Shown here: positions 1 through 8,725 of the stretch, one piece after another
Layout of the letters: every line of letters starts with the position of its first letter
Position numbering within the stretch: the stretch's first letter is position 1
NCBI GenBank assembly: GCA_937937835.1
Contig: CALDBJ010000043.1
Span: 1-18,247 of the forward strand
DNA: 18,247 nt
Direction: 5' to 3'
DNA from: an uncultured Collinsella sp.
GTDB lineage: Bacteria; Actinomycetota; Coriobacteriia; Coriobacteriales; Coriobacteriaceae
Program-made: the position numbers and the translations under genes
The notes under the pieces: generated by a model
What the model was told of the DNA's origin: nothing
Seen by the model: the letters and a program-made list of their open reading frames with translations, nothing else
The model's database searches: none

Positions 1-28
1 ATTCCACCGCAACTTATCGGGATGCAGA

Positions 29-907
29 CTACTGGGTCATGTTGCCGTGGATGTAGGGGGTGACCTCGGGGGAGATATGGTCGCAGCCCAGCTCGCGCAG
101 CGCGGACTCGATAACGGCGGGCAGCGGGGTCTTGCCCTTGTCGTCGACGTCGGCACCGCCGAGGGTGGCAATCTTGGCGACATCTGCGGGTGCGGCCTCG
201 ATATGCATGCAGCCGCCGACCAAGCGCGCGCGTACCTGTGCCAGGTCAAGATCGTGCAGGTAATCCTCGCAGGCGCGGATCAGGGAGACCTTCTCGAACG
301 TAAGCTCCTCGCCCGTGGGGACGCGCGTGGCAAGACATGCTCCCGCCGGCAGGTTCCAAACGGGATAGCCCCATGCGCGCAGTAGCTCGCGCTCTTCGTC
401 CTTGGTAAAGCCGACCTCCATAAGGGGCGAGCGTACGCCGAGCTCTTCTGCCGCACGCATGCCGGGGCGGTAGTCACCGCGATCGCTTGCATTGTTGCCA
501 TCGATGACGGTGGGAAAGCCGAGCGACTTGGCGTGGTTGACGATGGCGGTAAAGCCGGCGTGCTTGCAGTGGTAGCAGCGATTAGCATCGTTGCAGGCTA
601 CTTGGGGGAGCTGCAGCTGATCCACCGAAAGATTGAGCACGGGGAGCTTAAAATGCGGCCCCTCATTGGCCTGCCCATCAACGGACTGCTCAAACGAAGC
701 CTGCTCGGGCGTGCCGATGAGCGGCGTGGTGAGATGGACGAGGAGGGTATTGGTAGGCATGATGCGGGCGCAGACCGCGGCCAAAAAGCTGCTGTCGACA
801 CCACCGGAAAAGCCGATGGCGACGCGTCCGTATGCCAAAAGCAGCTGCTCGAGTGCTGCGAGTTTGTCCTGAAGCTCCTCTGCGGGTGCGGCGGTGTCTG
901 AAAGCAT
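29..907 (-). CDS. larE: ATP-dependent sacrificial sulfur transferase, LarE family
   Basis: The 292-residue protein is a PP-loop (adenine nucleotide alpha-hydrolase) enzyme. Known LarE proteins adenylate a pyridinium dinucleotide carboxylate and donate the sulfur of their own cysteine, building the nickel-pincer cofactor of lactate racemase. Seen here: the PP-loop SGGVDS at residues 34-39, a CYHC pair at 111-114, the family block DGNNASDRGDYRPGMRAAEE at about 136-155, and CLATRVPTGE starting at Cys191, the likely sacrificial cysteine. A segment at about 61-105 is unusual compared with the LarE sequences I remember. The start at 907 has AAGGAA 9 bases upstream, and a TATAGT -10 box lies at 942-947. 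No larA, larB or larC lies in the window, so the partner genes must be elsewhere or the enzyme serves another thiolation. The family is clear; the exact substrate is inferred. Confidence 0.85.
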   Translation of the reverse strand: MLSDTAAPAEELQDKLAALEQLLLAYGRVAIGFSGGVDSSFLAAVCARIMPTNTLLVHLTTPLIGTPEQASFEQSVDGQANEGPHFKLPVLNLSVDQLQLPQVACNDANRCYHCKHAGFTAIVNHAKSLGFPTVIDGNNASDRGDYRPGMRAAEELGVRSPLMEVGFTKDEERELLRAWGYPVWNLPAGACLATRVPTGEELTFEKVSLIRACEDYLHDLDLAQVRARLVGGCMHIEAAPADVAKIATLGGADVDDKGKTPLPAVIESALRELGCDHISPEVTPYIHGNMTQ

Positions 908-1080
908 GAAAGTTCCTTACAGTTATTAAAGCTCGGATGAAACTATAATCCTAATGCGTTACTTGCCATAAGACTTCTATCTGTGTAACGAAAGTGCAAT
1001 ATGGCATATACGTTATATACAAGTTGCCAAATGCGGTAGAGTTGCAGCAACGCGACAGCGAGAGTCGATGGGGGACCGAT

Positions 1081-1731
1081 ATGATCAAGGCTGTTATTTT
1101 TGACATGGATGGAACGCTGGTCGATACCGAGCGTTTGGGGATTAAGGCCTGGAAGGCAGGCGCCGCTGAGCTGGGGCTCGCGATTGATGAAGCGCTGATC
1201 CATCAGTTTATCGGTCGGACGCTACCCGATGTTATGGACATCCTTGATAAGCATTATAGCAGCCACGAAACCACCGAGGCGATCTATCGTCGCCACAAGG
1301 AGATTCGCGACGAGATGGTCAAGACCGAACTGGAACTTAAGGCCGGCGCCGCCGAGTGCCTAGACGAGCTGCTGGCTGCAGGCTATCACGTTGGTCTAGC
1401 GACGTCGTCGCGCCTCGTTACGGCCGAGCGCAACCTTAAGATGGTTGGCCTCTTTGACAAGTTTGAAACGGTAACGTGTGGCGAGGACGTCGTGCACGGC
1501 AAGCCCGACCCCGAGATGTATCTGCTCGCCTGCGAGCGCGCGGGCTTTGCTCCCGAGGAATGTGCCGTGGTCGAAGATTCGCGCAACGGTTGCGTCTCGG
1601 GCATTACGGCCGGCTGCCATGTCTTTGCCGTCCCCGATATCGTGCCGCTGCCGCAGGACGTGGTGGATGGCTGCGAGGCCGTGCTCGATACGTTGTTCGA
1701 CCTGGCGGCGGCGGTCAAGGCCGTGCGCTAG
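1081..1731 (+). CDS. HAD-superfamily hydrolase, beta-phosphoglucomutase-like
   Basis: This 216-residue protein is a HAD-family phosphatase or phosphomutase with a helical cap, acting on a small phosphorylated metabolite in the cytoplasm. All four HAD motifs are present: DMDGT with nucleophile Asp8 and Asp10, the serine of ATSSRL in motif II, the lysine of HGKPDPEMY in motif III, and VEDSRNG in motif IV. The VEDSRNG motif and the cap following LVDTE are typical of the beta-phosphoglucomutase/phosphoglycolate phosphatase branch. The frame is open back to 994, but the protein family begins at MIKAVIFDMDG, so I use ATG 1081; GGGGGA just upstream is the likely ribosome site. The gene is divergent from larE and ends at a hairpin terminator shared with lacI. 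The substrate cannot be read from sequence. Confidence 0.85.
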   Translation: MIKAVIFDMDGTLVDTERLGIKAWKAGAAELGLAIDEALIHQFIGRTLPDVMDILDKHYSSHETTEAIYRRHKEIRDEMVKTELELKAGAAECLDELLAAGYHVGLATSSRLVTAERNLKMVGLFDKFETVTCGEDVVHGKPDPEMYLLACERAGFAPEECAVVEDSRNGCVSGITAGCHVFAVPDIVPLPQDVVDGCEAVLDTLFDLAAAVKAVR

Positions 1732-1778
1732 ACAATTGCGGCGTTGAAACGAGCAATTGCTTACGTTTGCGCTTAAAC

Positions 1779-1812
1779 AAAAGGGGTCCGGCAATGGTCG
1801 GGCCCCTTTTGC
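1779..1812. terminator. Bidirectional intrinsic terminator
   Basis: A 12-bp stem (1779-1790 with 1799-1810) carries an A-run on its left and a T-run on its right, so it can stop transcripts of the HAD gene (+) and the LacI-family gene (-). One internal T·G pair interrupts the GC part. A second, weaker hairpin, CAATTGC at 1733-1739 with GCAATTG at 1753-1759, sits directly after the HAD stop codon. Confidence 0.85.
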
Positions 1813-1844
1813 TTGAGCGGCGACTTAGCATACTTGCGGGCGTG

Positions 1845-2957
1845 CTATAGATACGCACCGAGGTTGATGGCCGTGGCGTCGGTCTGGCTGCTTGCCTGGG
1901 TGCTGGCGCGTTCCAGCAGGAACGGCCGCACGAGTTCTTGGCGGTTGATGTCCTCGATGGCCGTGACCGCGGTGACGGTGCGCGCGGCAGAGCTGACGTG
2001 GATATGCTTGGTCTTTGTCGGGGCCTTGTTCTCGATTTGCTCCATCAGCAGTTGGATACCCTTGCGGCCAATCTCGTAGCCCGGGGGCGCTACCGTAGTG
2101 AGCGGGACCGATCCGCTCCAAGCGAGCGGGTTGCCGTCGCATCCGGCCACTCGTACTTGCCCGGGGACAGAGATGCCCTTGTCGACCAGTGCCGAAACGA
2201 CGCCCGAGGCCAACACATCGGTCAGGCCGACGACAAAATCGGGACGTTCGTCCGCGGGGCGCTCGGCGATTTGGTTGCCGATACCATAGCCGTCGGCCGC
2301 CGTGTTCCACTCGCCGGCGTCGATGACTTCGATCTTGATATCGGGGTGCAGGGCGAGCGCCTTATGAATGCCAAGGACGCGCAGGGTGAGTTGCATAAAT
2401 GCTGCTCGGCCGACGACGACAATATGGTGCGCGCCGCGGGCGATAGCAAGTTCGGCAATGATGCGACCCTGGGCCTCGTTGTCGGCCGCTACGTAGTAGC
2501 CGGGCTCGGAGCAATGGATGTCCAGATGGACGATCGGCACGGGCATCTTGGTCATGGCGGGGTGCCAGTCGGGGAATGCCATGGGCTGAACCATGACGCC
2601 GGACATCTGGGTGCCCATAAAGTAGCGCAGGTAATGGTCCTCGAGAATATCGTCGTTATCGGCGTTGGCGATGAGCAAGTCGTAGCCGTGCTTGCGGGCC
2701 TCGTTGTGGGCGCCGCTGGCGATTTGGAGCGAAAAGCCGTGATCGAGACGGGGGAGCACCAGGCCAAAGGACTTGGTGGCGCCGCCCGCGAGCTGACGGG
2801 CGCTTTGGTTGGGCAGGTAGCCAAGGCGATTAATGGTCTCGTTGATGAGCTTGAGGGTCTCGGGGCGCAGCTTTTCGGGGTGGTTGAGCGCGTTGGAAAC
2901 CGTGCCCAACGAAACCCCGGCCTCGCGTGCGACGTCGCTGATTTTTACCTTTGCCAT
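1845..2957 (-). CDS. LacI-family transcriptional regulator
   Basis: The 370-residue protein is a LacI/GalR-type repressor: an N-terminal helix-turn-helix followed by a periplasmic-binding-protein-like effector domain. The DNA-binding part is diagnostic: KISDVAREAGVSLGTVSNAL at about 4-23, then a hinge helix around NQSARQLAGG at about 55-64. The sensor domain runs to the end and includes the typical stretch VVGLTDVLASGVVSALVDKG and a C-terminal GYEIGRKGIQLLMEQIEN. The frame is open back to 3158, but family alignment places the start at ATG 2957, with AAGGGG just upstream. No sugar-utilisation gene is adjacent, so the target regulon is unknown. A pseudo-palindrome centred on CG just upstream suggests autoregulation. 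The ligand is probably a sugar or nucleoside, as in the family. Confidence 0.92.
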   Translation of the reverse strand: MAKVKISDVAREAGVSLGTVSNALNHPEKLRPETLKLINETINRLGYLPNQSARQLAGGATKSFGLVLPRLDHGFSLQIASGAHNEARKHGYDLLIANADNDDILEDHYLRYFMGTQMSGVMVQPMAFPDWHPAMTKMPVPIVHLDIHCSEPGYYVAADNEAQGRIIAELAIARGAHHIVVVGRAAFMQLTLRVLGIHKALALHPDIKIEVIDAGEWNTAADGYGIGNQIAERPADERPDFVVGLTDVLASGVVSALVDKGISVPGQVRVAGCDGNPLAWSGSVPLTTVAPPGYEIGRKGIQLLMEQIENKAPTKTKHIHVSSAARTVTAVTAIEDINRQELVRPFLLERASTQASSQTDATAINLGAYL

Positions 2958-2967
2958 AGCGGCCCCT

Positions 2968-2998
2968 TTGATGCGTTTCAAGTACAAGCCAGATTGTA
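2968..2998 (-). promoter_or_regulatory. Promoter -10 and probable LacI-type operator of the repressor gene
   Basis: Reading leftward, TACAAT at 2998-2993 is a good -10 box; I see no convincing -35, because the upstream DNA is the hairpin repeat at 3006-3044. Just after the expected transcription start lies TTGAAACGCATCAA (2981-2968), matching its own reverse complement at 10 of 14 positions and centred on CG, the layout of LacI-family operators. A repressor bound there would block its own transcription. The operator role is inferred. Confidence 0.5.
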
Positions 2999-3005
2999 GC
3001 ATCCC

Positions 3006-3051
3006 AAACCTACCAAAAAGGGACAGGTTTATTTTGGCAGGTTTATCTGGG
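3006..3051 (+). repeat. Hairpin repeat with internal AGGGACAGG box, copy A
   Basis: A 13-base arm at 3006-3018 pairs with 3032-3044 with a single A·C mismatch; the loop contains AGGGACAGGTTTA. The sequence through 3051 matches, in reverse complement and with a few substitutions and one single-base gap, the element at 5186-5230 on the other side of glmS. It is non-coding. The motif resembles REP-type repeats, but no REP-associated transposase is in the window. Confidence 0.75.
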
Positions 3052-3071
3052 GAAACGCCGTTGCCAGCGCG

Positions 3072-3106
3072 ACCACCACGAAGGGGGCAGGTACCTTTGT
3101 GGTGGT
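3072..3106 (+). repeat. Hairpin repeat with internal GGGGGCAGG box, copy B
   Basis: ACCACCACGAAGG (3072-3084) pairs with 3094-3106 over 13 bp, including one G·T wobble, around the 9-base loop GGGCAGGTA. The outer stem has no similarity to copy A, yet the AAGGGGGCAGGTACCTT core has the same layout as the AAGGGACAGG cores of the other copies. There is no coding potential. Confidence 0.65.
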
Positions 3107-3134
3107 TTGGACCGGCTGGACGTGTGTGCATCGA

Positions 3135-3170
3135 GTGGTATCTAAGTTGAGATACCACCTCTGGTATATC
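3135..3170. promoter_or_regulatory. Inverted repeat plus third half-site upstream of glmS
   Basis: GTGGTATCT (3135-3143) and AGATACCAC (3150-3158) form a perfect 9-bp dyad with a 6-base spacer. A third partial copy, TGGTATATC, follows at 3162-3170 and also reads as an extended -10 box. This could be a regulator site or, if transcribed, a leader hairpin of glmS. No regulator can be assigned. Confidence 0.45.
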
Positions 3171-3188
3171 AGCTTGCGTTTGCGTGAG

Positions 3189-3194
3189 TACAAT
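3189..3194 (+). promoter_or_regulatory. Candidate -10 box for glmS
   Basis: TACAAT lies 75 bases before the glmS start. The -35 region is poor (ATATCA at 3166-3171 with a 17-base spacer). The alternative extended -10 at 3162-3170 cannot be excluded. Confidence 0.35.
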
Positions 3195-3268
3195 ACTCGA
3201 ACGTTATGCGTCTCAGCGCCCCCTGTGCGTGGACGTTTTGCAGTCAAGCGGACGAAGGGATTTATCCT

Positions 3269-5116
<1,848 letters not shown>

Positions 5117-5139
5117 TTGGTTCCGCCATTCTGGCGACC

Positions 5140-5180
5140 AAGGCCCGGCTCCGTTGCAGCGGAGCCGGGCCTTGTTTCAT
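5140..5180 (+). terminator. Intrinsic terminator of glmS
   Basis: A perfect 14-bp stem, 5140-5153 with 5160-5173, encloses the loop TTGCAG and is followed by GTTTCATTT. It begins 24 bases after the glmS stop codon. Confidence 0.9.
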
Positions 5181-5185
5181 TTGCC

Positions 5186-5230
5186 CAGATAAAACCTGCC
5201 AAAATGAACCTGTCCCTATTTGGCAGGTTA
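5186..5230 (-). repeat. Hairpin repeat with internal AGGGACAGG box, copy C (inverted)
   Basis: AACCTGCCAAA (5193-5203) pairs perfectly with TTTGGCAGGTT (5219-5229) over 11 bp. The loop read leftward contains TAGGGACAGGTTCAT. It is the inverted partner of copy A at 3006-3051. Its first bases read leftward, TAA at 5230-5228, are the stop codon of the GntR-type gene, so the element sits exactly at that gene's end. Confidence 0.75.
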
Positions 5231-5929
5231 GCGGAGCTTGCTGGTCTCGAAGTACTCGGGGAACTGGTCCAGAACCTCGGTCTGGTTGCGGAACATCATA
5301 TGCAGGTGCTTGCTGACCAAAAAGCTCGCTTCGATGGGGTCGCGACCGGCGATAGCGCGGCGAATCTGCTTGTGCTCGTTCACGATGTCCTGATTGTCGA
5401 GAACCTGCGTGGCGGCGCGCAGCCAGCGGAAGCGCTCCAGGTCGGCATTGGTCTCTTCGAGCCACGACCACACGGTGCTGCGACATGCGATGCTAAAAAT
5501 CATGTGATGCATGAGGTTGTCGCTCAAAAAGAAGCCGATGCGATCCTCTTCGGCCATGGCCTTTTCCTGCAGCACGATGGCGCGGTCGAGCTGCTCGATA
5601 CCGGCCGACGTGGCGCGCGCACAGCACTCCACAATCACCTGCTTTTCCAGATGCTCGCGGATGTAACAGGCACTCTCGGCAAGGGTGAGGTTGATGGGCG
5701 AGACGTAGGTACCGCTCTGGGGCACGGTGCGCACCAGGCCTTCCTGCGCCAAACGAACCAAAGCCTCGCGCACAGGGGTGCGCCCCATATCTAGGTCGTC
5801 GCAAAGTTGCTTGACGCCCAGCTTTTCGCCCGGCTTGTAGTCCAGGTAGACGATTTTGCGTCGAATGGTGTGGTAGGACTGGTCCTGTAGGCTCGTTTCC
5901 TGCTCGCCGACGTGCATCGATTCTTCCAT
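5228..5929 (-). CDS. GntR-family transcriptional regulator, FadR (FCD) subfamily
   Basis: The protein is a winged-helix GntR DNA-binding domain followed by an all-helical FCD effector domain, whose known ligands are mostly organic acids, sometimes with a bound metal. Seen: SYHTIRRKIVYLDYKPGEKL, CDDLDMGRTPVREALVRLAQ and EGLVRTVPQSGTYVSPI in the winged helix. In the FCD part, the Asp and His of SDNLMHHMIF, the His of NEHKQI and the His of KHLHMM match the usual metal-ligand positions. Two starts are possible. I prefer ATG 5929 (233 residues) because GAGG lies 4 bases before it. ATG 5959 (243 residues) lacks a ribosome site and lies about 7 bases from a likely transcription start (CATAAT at 5978-5973). 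It is divergent from the YeiH-type transporter, its likeliest target. Confidence 0.88.
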   Translation of the reverse strand: MEESMHVGEQETSLQDQSYHTIRRKIVYLDYKPGEKLGVKQLCDDLDMGRTPVREALVRLAQEGLVRTVPQSGTYVSPINLTLAESACYIREHLEKQVIVECCARATSAGIEQLDRAIVLQEKAMAEEDRIGFFLSDNLMHHMIFSIACRSTVWSWLEETNADLERFRWLRAATQVLDNQDIVNEHKQIRRAIAGRDPIEASFLVSKHLHMMFRNQTEVLDQFPEYFETSKLR

Positions 5930-6122
5930 AGCGCCTCGCAACTGTTCTATCAAACTCATATGTCAGTTGTTAATTATGCCGCGAATCAGCTCTCCGCGGT
6001 GGGCAATTCGGCTGTTGCCTGAGAACTATTGCGGCATCTTAGTCTGTGTTTGCGCAAGGCTGTGCTCAATGTTGCCGTATCATAAGCCGTCGCAAACGTG
6101 AAATAGAAAGAAGGAATCCCAT

Positions 6123-7157
6123 ATGCAACTGGCAAATATCGTTCGCGAGCGCTGGAAAGGCGTCTTGTTCTGCCTGATCATTGCCATTCCCGCGACGTTG
6201 CTCGGCAAACAAATTGAGGTGGTCGGCGGTCCGGTATTCGCCATCCTCTTTGGCATGGTCCTGGCGCTCGTCTTTCCCAGGAAGCGTCGCGAACAGCTCG
6301 CCGCCGGCGTCACCTATACGTCCAAAAAAGTCTTGCAGTACGCGGTTATCCTGCTTGGCTTTGGCATGAACCTCTCCCAGATTCTGTCCAAGGGCGCCCA
6401 GTCGCTGCCGATTATCGTGGCGACGATCTCGACCTCGCTTGTCATCGCCTTTGTGCTCTGCCGCGTCATGAACGTACCGGGTAAGATCGCGACGCTTGTG
6501 GGTGTGGGTTCGTCGATTTGCGGCGGTTCGGCCATCGCTGCGACCGCGCCCGTCATCGATGCCGACGATCGCGAGATTGCCCAGGCCATTTCGGTCATCT
6601 TCCTGTTTAACGTTATCGCGGCGCTCGTGTTTCCGACGCTCGGCGGCATGCTCGGGCTGACCAACGAGGGCTTTGGCCTGTTTGCCGGCACCGCCATCAA
6701 CGACACCTCGTCGGTAACGGCTGCGGCGAGCGCCTGGGACAGCATGCATCCCGGCGCCAATGTGCTCGAGAGCGCCACAGTGGTCAAGCTCACCAGGACG
6801 CTGGCCATTATTCCCATCACGCTGGTCCTCGCATGCTGGCAGATGCATCTGGCACGCAAGGCCGGCGGTGACGCCAAAAGCACGTTCTCGCTTAAACGTG
6901 CGTTTCCCATGTTTGTGCTGTTCTTTGTGCTGGCGAGCGTGATCACCACGGTGCTTCAGCTTCCCGCGTCCATCACGGCGCCCATCAAGGAGCTGTCGAA
7001 GTTCTTTATTGTGATGGCCATGGCGGCTATTGGTTTTAATACCGATATCGTCGAGCTGGTCAAAAAGGGCGGCAAGCCCATCGCGTTGGGCTTTTGCTGC
7101 TGGATTGGCATTGCGTGCATGAGTTTGGGAATGCAGCACGTGCTGGGAATCTGGTAG
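6123..7157 (+). CDS. YeiH-family (UPF0324) putative membrane transporter
   Basis: The 344-residue, strongly hydrophobic protein has about ten predicted membrane spans. It matches the YeiH/UPF0324 family (Pfam Cons_hypoth698), often annotated as a putative sulfate exporter, although the function is poorly established. Recognisable family stretches are VFAILFGMVLALVFPRKRRE near the start, LQYAVILLGFGMNLSQIL, VGVGSSICGGSAIAATAPVI at about 126-145, AGTAINDTSSVTAAASAW and the terminal FFIVMAMAAIGFNTDI. Start ATG 6123 follows AAGGAAT. No YeiE-type LysR regulator is adjacent; instead the gene is divergent from a FadR-type regulator 193 bases away. The length is normal for the family. The substrate is unknown. 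Confidence 0.85.
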   Translation: MQLANIVRERWKGVLFCLIIAIPATLLGKQIEVVGGPVFAILFGMVLALVFPRKRREQLAAGVTYTSKKVLQYAVILLGFGMNLSQILSKGAQSLPIIVATISTSLVIAFVLCRVMNVPGKIATLVGVGSSICGGSAIAATAPVIDADDREIAQAISVIFLFNVIAALVFPTLGGMLGLTNEGFGLFAGTAINDTSSVTAAASAWDSMHPGANVLESATVVKLTRTLAIIPITLVLACWQMHLARKAGGDAKSTFSLKRAFPMFVLFFVLASVITTVLQLPASITAPIKELSKFFIVMAMAAIGFNTDIVELVKKGGKPIALGFCCWIGIACMSLGMQHVLGIW

Positions 7158-7210
7158 AGAAGTAGCTTATTCGCGTGCTGGCTGCCGGTGAGCGCATTCT
7201 CACGGTGGAG

Positions 7211-7298
7211 CGATAGGAGCTCTTGCGGGTATGGCTTGTCCGCAGGTTTATAAGTCCCGAAGAGCTCTTATCGCCCCGCCAGGATGGCGATGCGGGGC
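7211..7298 (+). other. Highly structured intergenic element with alternative helices
   Basis: The arm at 7211-7229 pairs with 7256-7273 over 18 pairs, with one G·T wobble and one bulged G at 7225, around a 26-base loop. Directly after it, GCCCCGC (7273-7279) pairs with GCGGGGC (7292-7298). A competing helix, ATCGCC (7270-7275) with GGCGAT (7286-7291), would disrupt both. There is no T-run, so it is not a standard terminator of the upstream transporter gene. It could be a cis-acting RNA for the downstream regulator or a processed 3' end. I do not recognise a known riboswitch. Confidence 0.55.
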
Positions 7299-7335
7299 AA
7301 CACCTATACTCGCAGGACGGCGCTTTCTGCCCTAT

Positions 7336-7387
7336 AGTGTTTGGTGAGCAATATCGTTCAATTTTGAAACACTCGGTCGTGCGACCG
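7336..7387. promoter_or_regulatory. Two dyads upstream of the NtrC-like regulator gene
   Basis: AGTGTTT (7336-7342) and AAACACT (7367-7373) are perfect inverse copies 24 bases apart. CGGTCG-TG-CGACCG (7374-7387) is a near-perfect palindrome right after. A TATAGT box at 7333-7338 may be the -10 of the regulator gene, though no good -35 is seen. Dyads of this kind suit a dimeric Fis-type helix-turn-helix, so autoregulation is possible but unproven. Confidence 0.4.
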
Positions 7388-7423
7388 TCGGCGGTTGCAC
7401 GTCGCCGCGGACAGGGGCAAATC

Positions 7424-8641
7424 ATGGATAGCAATGCTAAGCTGAACATCTTGACCGATGCCCTAGCTGCTGCCGGGGCCTCGGCATTGGCAATCGATGC
7501 GCGTGGGGACGTCGCGATCTCGACCATGAATGACGCGGCGCTTGAGCGGGATGTGGCGGCTTTTGTCGCTGAGCGTCTCGACCGTATAGGAGACGGCGCG
7601 CGTCTGGTTATGGGGCGTGAGGGTACGCGCCTGAGCCTGACCGTTCGCCCCACCGACAAAGAGGGCGGGAGGCTTTGGGTCGTTGTGGTCCGCGAGGTGC
7701 GCGGTGCCGCGGCGCATGCGGGCATCGAGTGGCTCAACGCCGACGAAGTTGAGGTCCGCTATGAATCGAGCGCGTACGGCATCGTTGAGGGGGCGGCCTC
7801 GGTGGCTGTACCGGTTACCGAGAGCTATGCGCGCGGCGTGCCCCTTATGCTCGAGGGCGAGCTGGGAGCGGGTCAGGTCGAGATTGCCAAGCGCCTCTAT
7901 CTGGATGGCCCTTTTGTCGATCAGCCCTTTGTTTCCGTCGCGCTCGATGAACTCACCGATCGCGGTTGGCGCCATGTGCTCAAAAGCTCCGAATCGCCGC
8001 TGTTCCAAACGGGGCTGACCCTTTGCATTGAGGGCTGGAATGCGGTTGGCCCCCAGCGCCTCCGCGAGCTGGTCTCCACGATGACCGACACCGCGTTGGC
8101 GACGCGCTGCCATGTGGTGCTGACGGCGAATGACATGCCGGGCGGCGGCGAAAGTGATCAAGCCGCCTTTGTGACCGAGCGCTTCGCCTGTGCGGTGAGC
8201 GTCGCGCCGGCAATCGCCGAGCAGGGAGCCGCGTCGACGAAGGTCGCGCGCTATTTGGAATATCTCGCTGATGCATTTGGGACGGCAGCGCCCACGCTGT
8301 CTGCCGCGGCGACGAAGACGCTCGATGCTTACCGCTGGCCGCGCAACTATCTGCAGCTCCGCGAGGTCTCGGAACGACTGTATATATTGGTGGGGACGGG
8401 CACGGTGGACCGCGCTGTGGCGGAGGAAGTGTTCGCCCAAGAGGACGTGATTAAGACCGCAACCTTTGGCGCCCCGACGCTTGAAAGTGACCTGTATATC
8501 CTGCGACCGCTGGCCGATACCGAGCGAGATATCGCGCATCTGGTTGTAGACCATCTCCACGGCAACCGAACCCGTGCGGCGGAGGTGCTGGGCATAAGCC
8601 GTACAACGCTGTGGCGCTTGCTGAAGGACGATGACCGTTGA
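7424..8641 (+). CDS. NtrC/PrpR-like regulator with degenerate AAA+ domain and Fis-type HTH
   Basis: The 405-residue protein resembles sigma-54 activators but appears unable to act as one. Residues 1-90 look like a worn PAS-type sensor, ending RLSLTVRPTDKEGGRLWVVV. The middle is an AAA+ relic: GELGAGQVEIAKRLY stands where GESGTGKELIARAIH is expected (Walker A Lys lost), TLCIEGWN replaces TLFLDEIG (Walker B lost), and the GAFTGA loop segment is missing. YRWPRNYLQLREVSERLYIL still matches the usual WPGNVREL segment. The C-terminus NRTRAAEVLGISRTTLWRLL is a clear Fis/HTH_8 helix-turn-helix. The frame is open to 7223, but ATG 7424 has AGGGG upstream. It is probably a sigma-54-independent DNA-binding regulator. 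Its targets are unknown; the next gene is one candidate. Confidence 0.75.
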   Translation: MDSNAKLNILTDALAAAGASALAIDARGDVAISTMNDAALERDVAAFVAERLDRIGDGARLVMGREGTRLSLTVRPTDKEGGRLWVVVVREVRGAAAHAGIEWLNADEVEVRYESSAYGIVEGAASVAVPVTESYARGVPLMLEGELGAGQVEIAKRLYLDGPFVDQPFVSVALDELTDRGWRHVLKSSESPLFQTGLTLCIEGWNAVGPQRLRELVSTMTDTALATRCHVVLTANDMPGGGESDQAAFVTERFACAVSVAPAIAEQGAASTKVARYLEYLADAFGTAAPTLSAAATKTLDAYRWPRNYLQLREVSERLYILVGTGTVDRAVAEEVFAQEDVIKTATFGAPTLESDLYILRPLADTERDIAHLVVDHLHGNRTRAAEVLGISRTTLWRLLKDDDR

Positions 8642-8672
8642 GCGAGGCGCCCGTGACCGCACGCGACGCGTG

Positions 8673-8681
8673 TGCTACAGT
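8673..8681 (+). promoter_or_regulatory. Extended -10 promoter of the single-pass membrane protein gene
   Basis: TGCTACAGT (8673-8681) is an extended -10 box 45 bases before the start codon at 8726. No convincing -35 is present. It suggests that the gene can be transcribed apart from the regulator upstream. Confidence 0.35.
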
Positions 8682-8725
8682 CCAAAGCGTTATTGTTTCG
8701 ATTTGGTTACGGCGTGCGAGGGCAT

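Noticed and set aside
2958..3158. 67-residue N-terminal extension of the LacI-family protein
   Set aside because: The extension runs through the promoter and the hairpin repeats; the HTH begins right after ATG 2957, which has a good ribosome site.
3060..3268. glmS ribozyme
   Set aside because: I could not find the conserved ribozyme core before glmS; the structure there is simple hairpins.
5953..5968. Palindrome AACTCATATGTCAGTT at the possible upstream start of the GntR-type gene
   Set aside because: Only 6 of 8 base pairs match and it resembles no GntR consensus; too weak to list as an operator.
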